64,000 nt of DNA, taken from positions 1 to 64,000 of the forward strand of contig NZ_SULI01000014.1 of the NCBI RefSeq assembly GCF_005518135.1. The letters are read 5' to 3'. The notes under the pieces are model-generated. The model had not been told where the DNA came from and did no database searches. It was given only the letters and a program-made list of their open reading frames with translations. Shown piece after piece: positions 63,931-64,000 of the stretch; the stretch's first letter is position 1, and each line of letters starts with the position of its first letter. A program made the translations under genes and the position numbers. The stretch comes from Shimia litoralis. GTDB taxonomy: Bacteria; Pseudomonadota; Alphaproteobacteria; Rhodobacterales; Rhodobacteraceae.

Positions 63931-64000
63931 ATGGCACATATGCCTCATAAGAAAATACTGCGTGGTCGCATTCTAAATTTTAGCGCCGAACCGCAAGACG
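63931..64000 (+). CDS. guaD: guanine deaminase, second copy (truncated by the window edge)
   Basis: The ATG at 63931 opens a frame reading MAHMPHKKILRGRILNFSAE to the end of the window, matching the typical N-terminal strand of guanine deaminases (ILRGRIL-F). Only 23 codons are visible, so the call rests on this segment plus position at the end of a purine cluster. The ATG at 63940 is an alternative start. Confidence 0.55.
   Translation, partial: MAHMPHKKILRGRILNFSAEPQD

Overview
The window looks like chromosomal sequence of a marine alphaproteobacterium of the order Rhodobacterales (Roseobacter group). The evidence is gene content and order: a CarD-type regulator next to a 7Fe ferredoxin, an S4-domain protein and a Suv3-like helicase; a short RpoH-type sigma factor; a DUF6476-like protein back to back with an RluD-type enzyme; a DksA/TraR-like zinc finger protein starting MAGGWAKDGA; and a pyruvate dehydrogenase operon whose E3 carries its own lipoyl domain. 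No prophage, CRISPR array or complete insertion sequence was seen. Species cannot be named from the sequence alone.

Layout. 0-2.1 kb: a secreted sulfatase gene broken by an in-frame TAA directly after its signal peptide. 2.6-10 kb: DUF6476-like protein and a pseudouridine synthase with overlapping divergent starts, an MDR oxidoreductase/TetR pair with a duplicated operator, rpoH, a DksA-like protein, trmL and pepF. 10-17.2 kb: FAH-family hydrolase, SCP2-lipase pair, TPR protein, Suv3-like helicase, S4 protein, fdxA and carD. 17.2-25 kb: divergent cobS/cobT, a Kef-type antiporter with an Lrp regulator, a large single-pass protein with GspL/PilM-like and PilP/GspC-like ends, and a SIMPL-domain protein. 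25-32.7 kb: metY with a structured leader, a glycosyltransferase-like protein, and a TetR-controlled four-gene operon (FMO, BASS transporter, two SDRs) whose stops and starts overlap. 32.8-34.5 kb: tRNA-Tyr, rlmB, a structured intergenic RNA candidate and a CoA-binding protein. 34.5-40 kb: histidine genes hisB-H-A-F-E, interrupted by a DUF2147 gene and a small membrane protein gene, then guaD. 40-45 kb: mgtE, a 5-FCL ligase, a YmdB-like phosphoesterase and an SLC13-type transporter. 45-50.8 kb: the aceE-aceF-lpdA operon behind an 18-bp perfect palindrome. 51.1-64 kb: a purine catabolism island.

The purine island encodes import (two NCS2-type permeases), deamination of guanine (a second guaD starts at the right edge), oxidation of hypoxanthine/xanthine to urate (xdhA, xdhB, xdhC), urate oxidation by the membrane cytochrome PuuD, HIU hydrolysis (uraH), OHCU decarboxylation and allantoin opening in one fused protein (PuuE-UraD), and ureidoglycolate lysis (allA). 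Enzymes taking allantoate to ureidoglycolate are not in the window. A LysR gene sits inside the island, and one 21-bp motif lies in both of its divergent promoter regions, suggesting a shared LysR operator.

Most worth a second look: the shared LysR motif; the FMO/BASS/SDR operon; the switch-like RNA between rlmB and the CoA-binding protein gene; the repeated elements and Shine-Dalgarno hairpin before metY; the palindrome before aceE; the GspL/GspC-like fusion protein; and the sulfatase nonsense codon. Most convergent gene pairs here are separated by a strong hairpin terminator.
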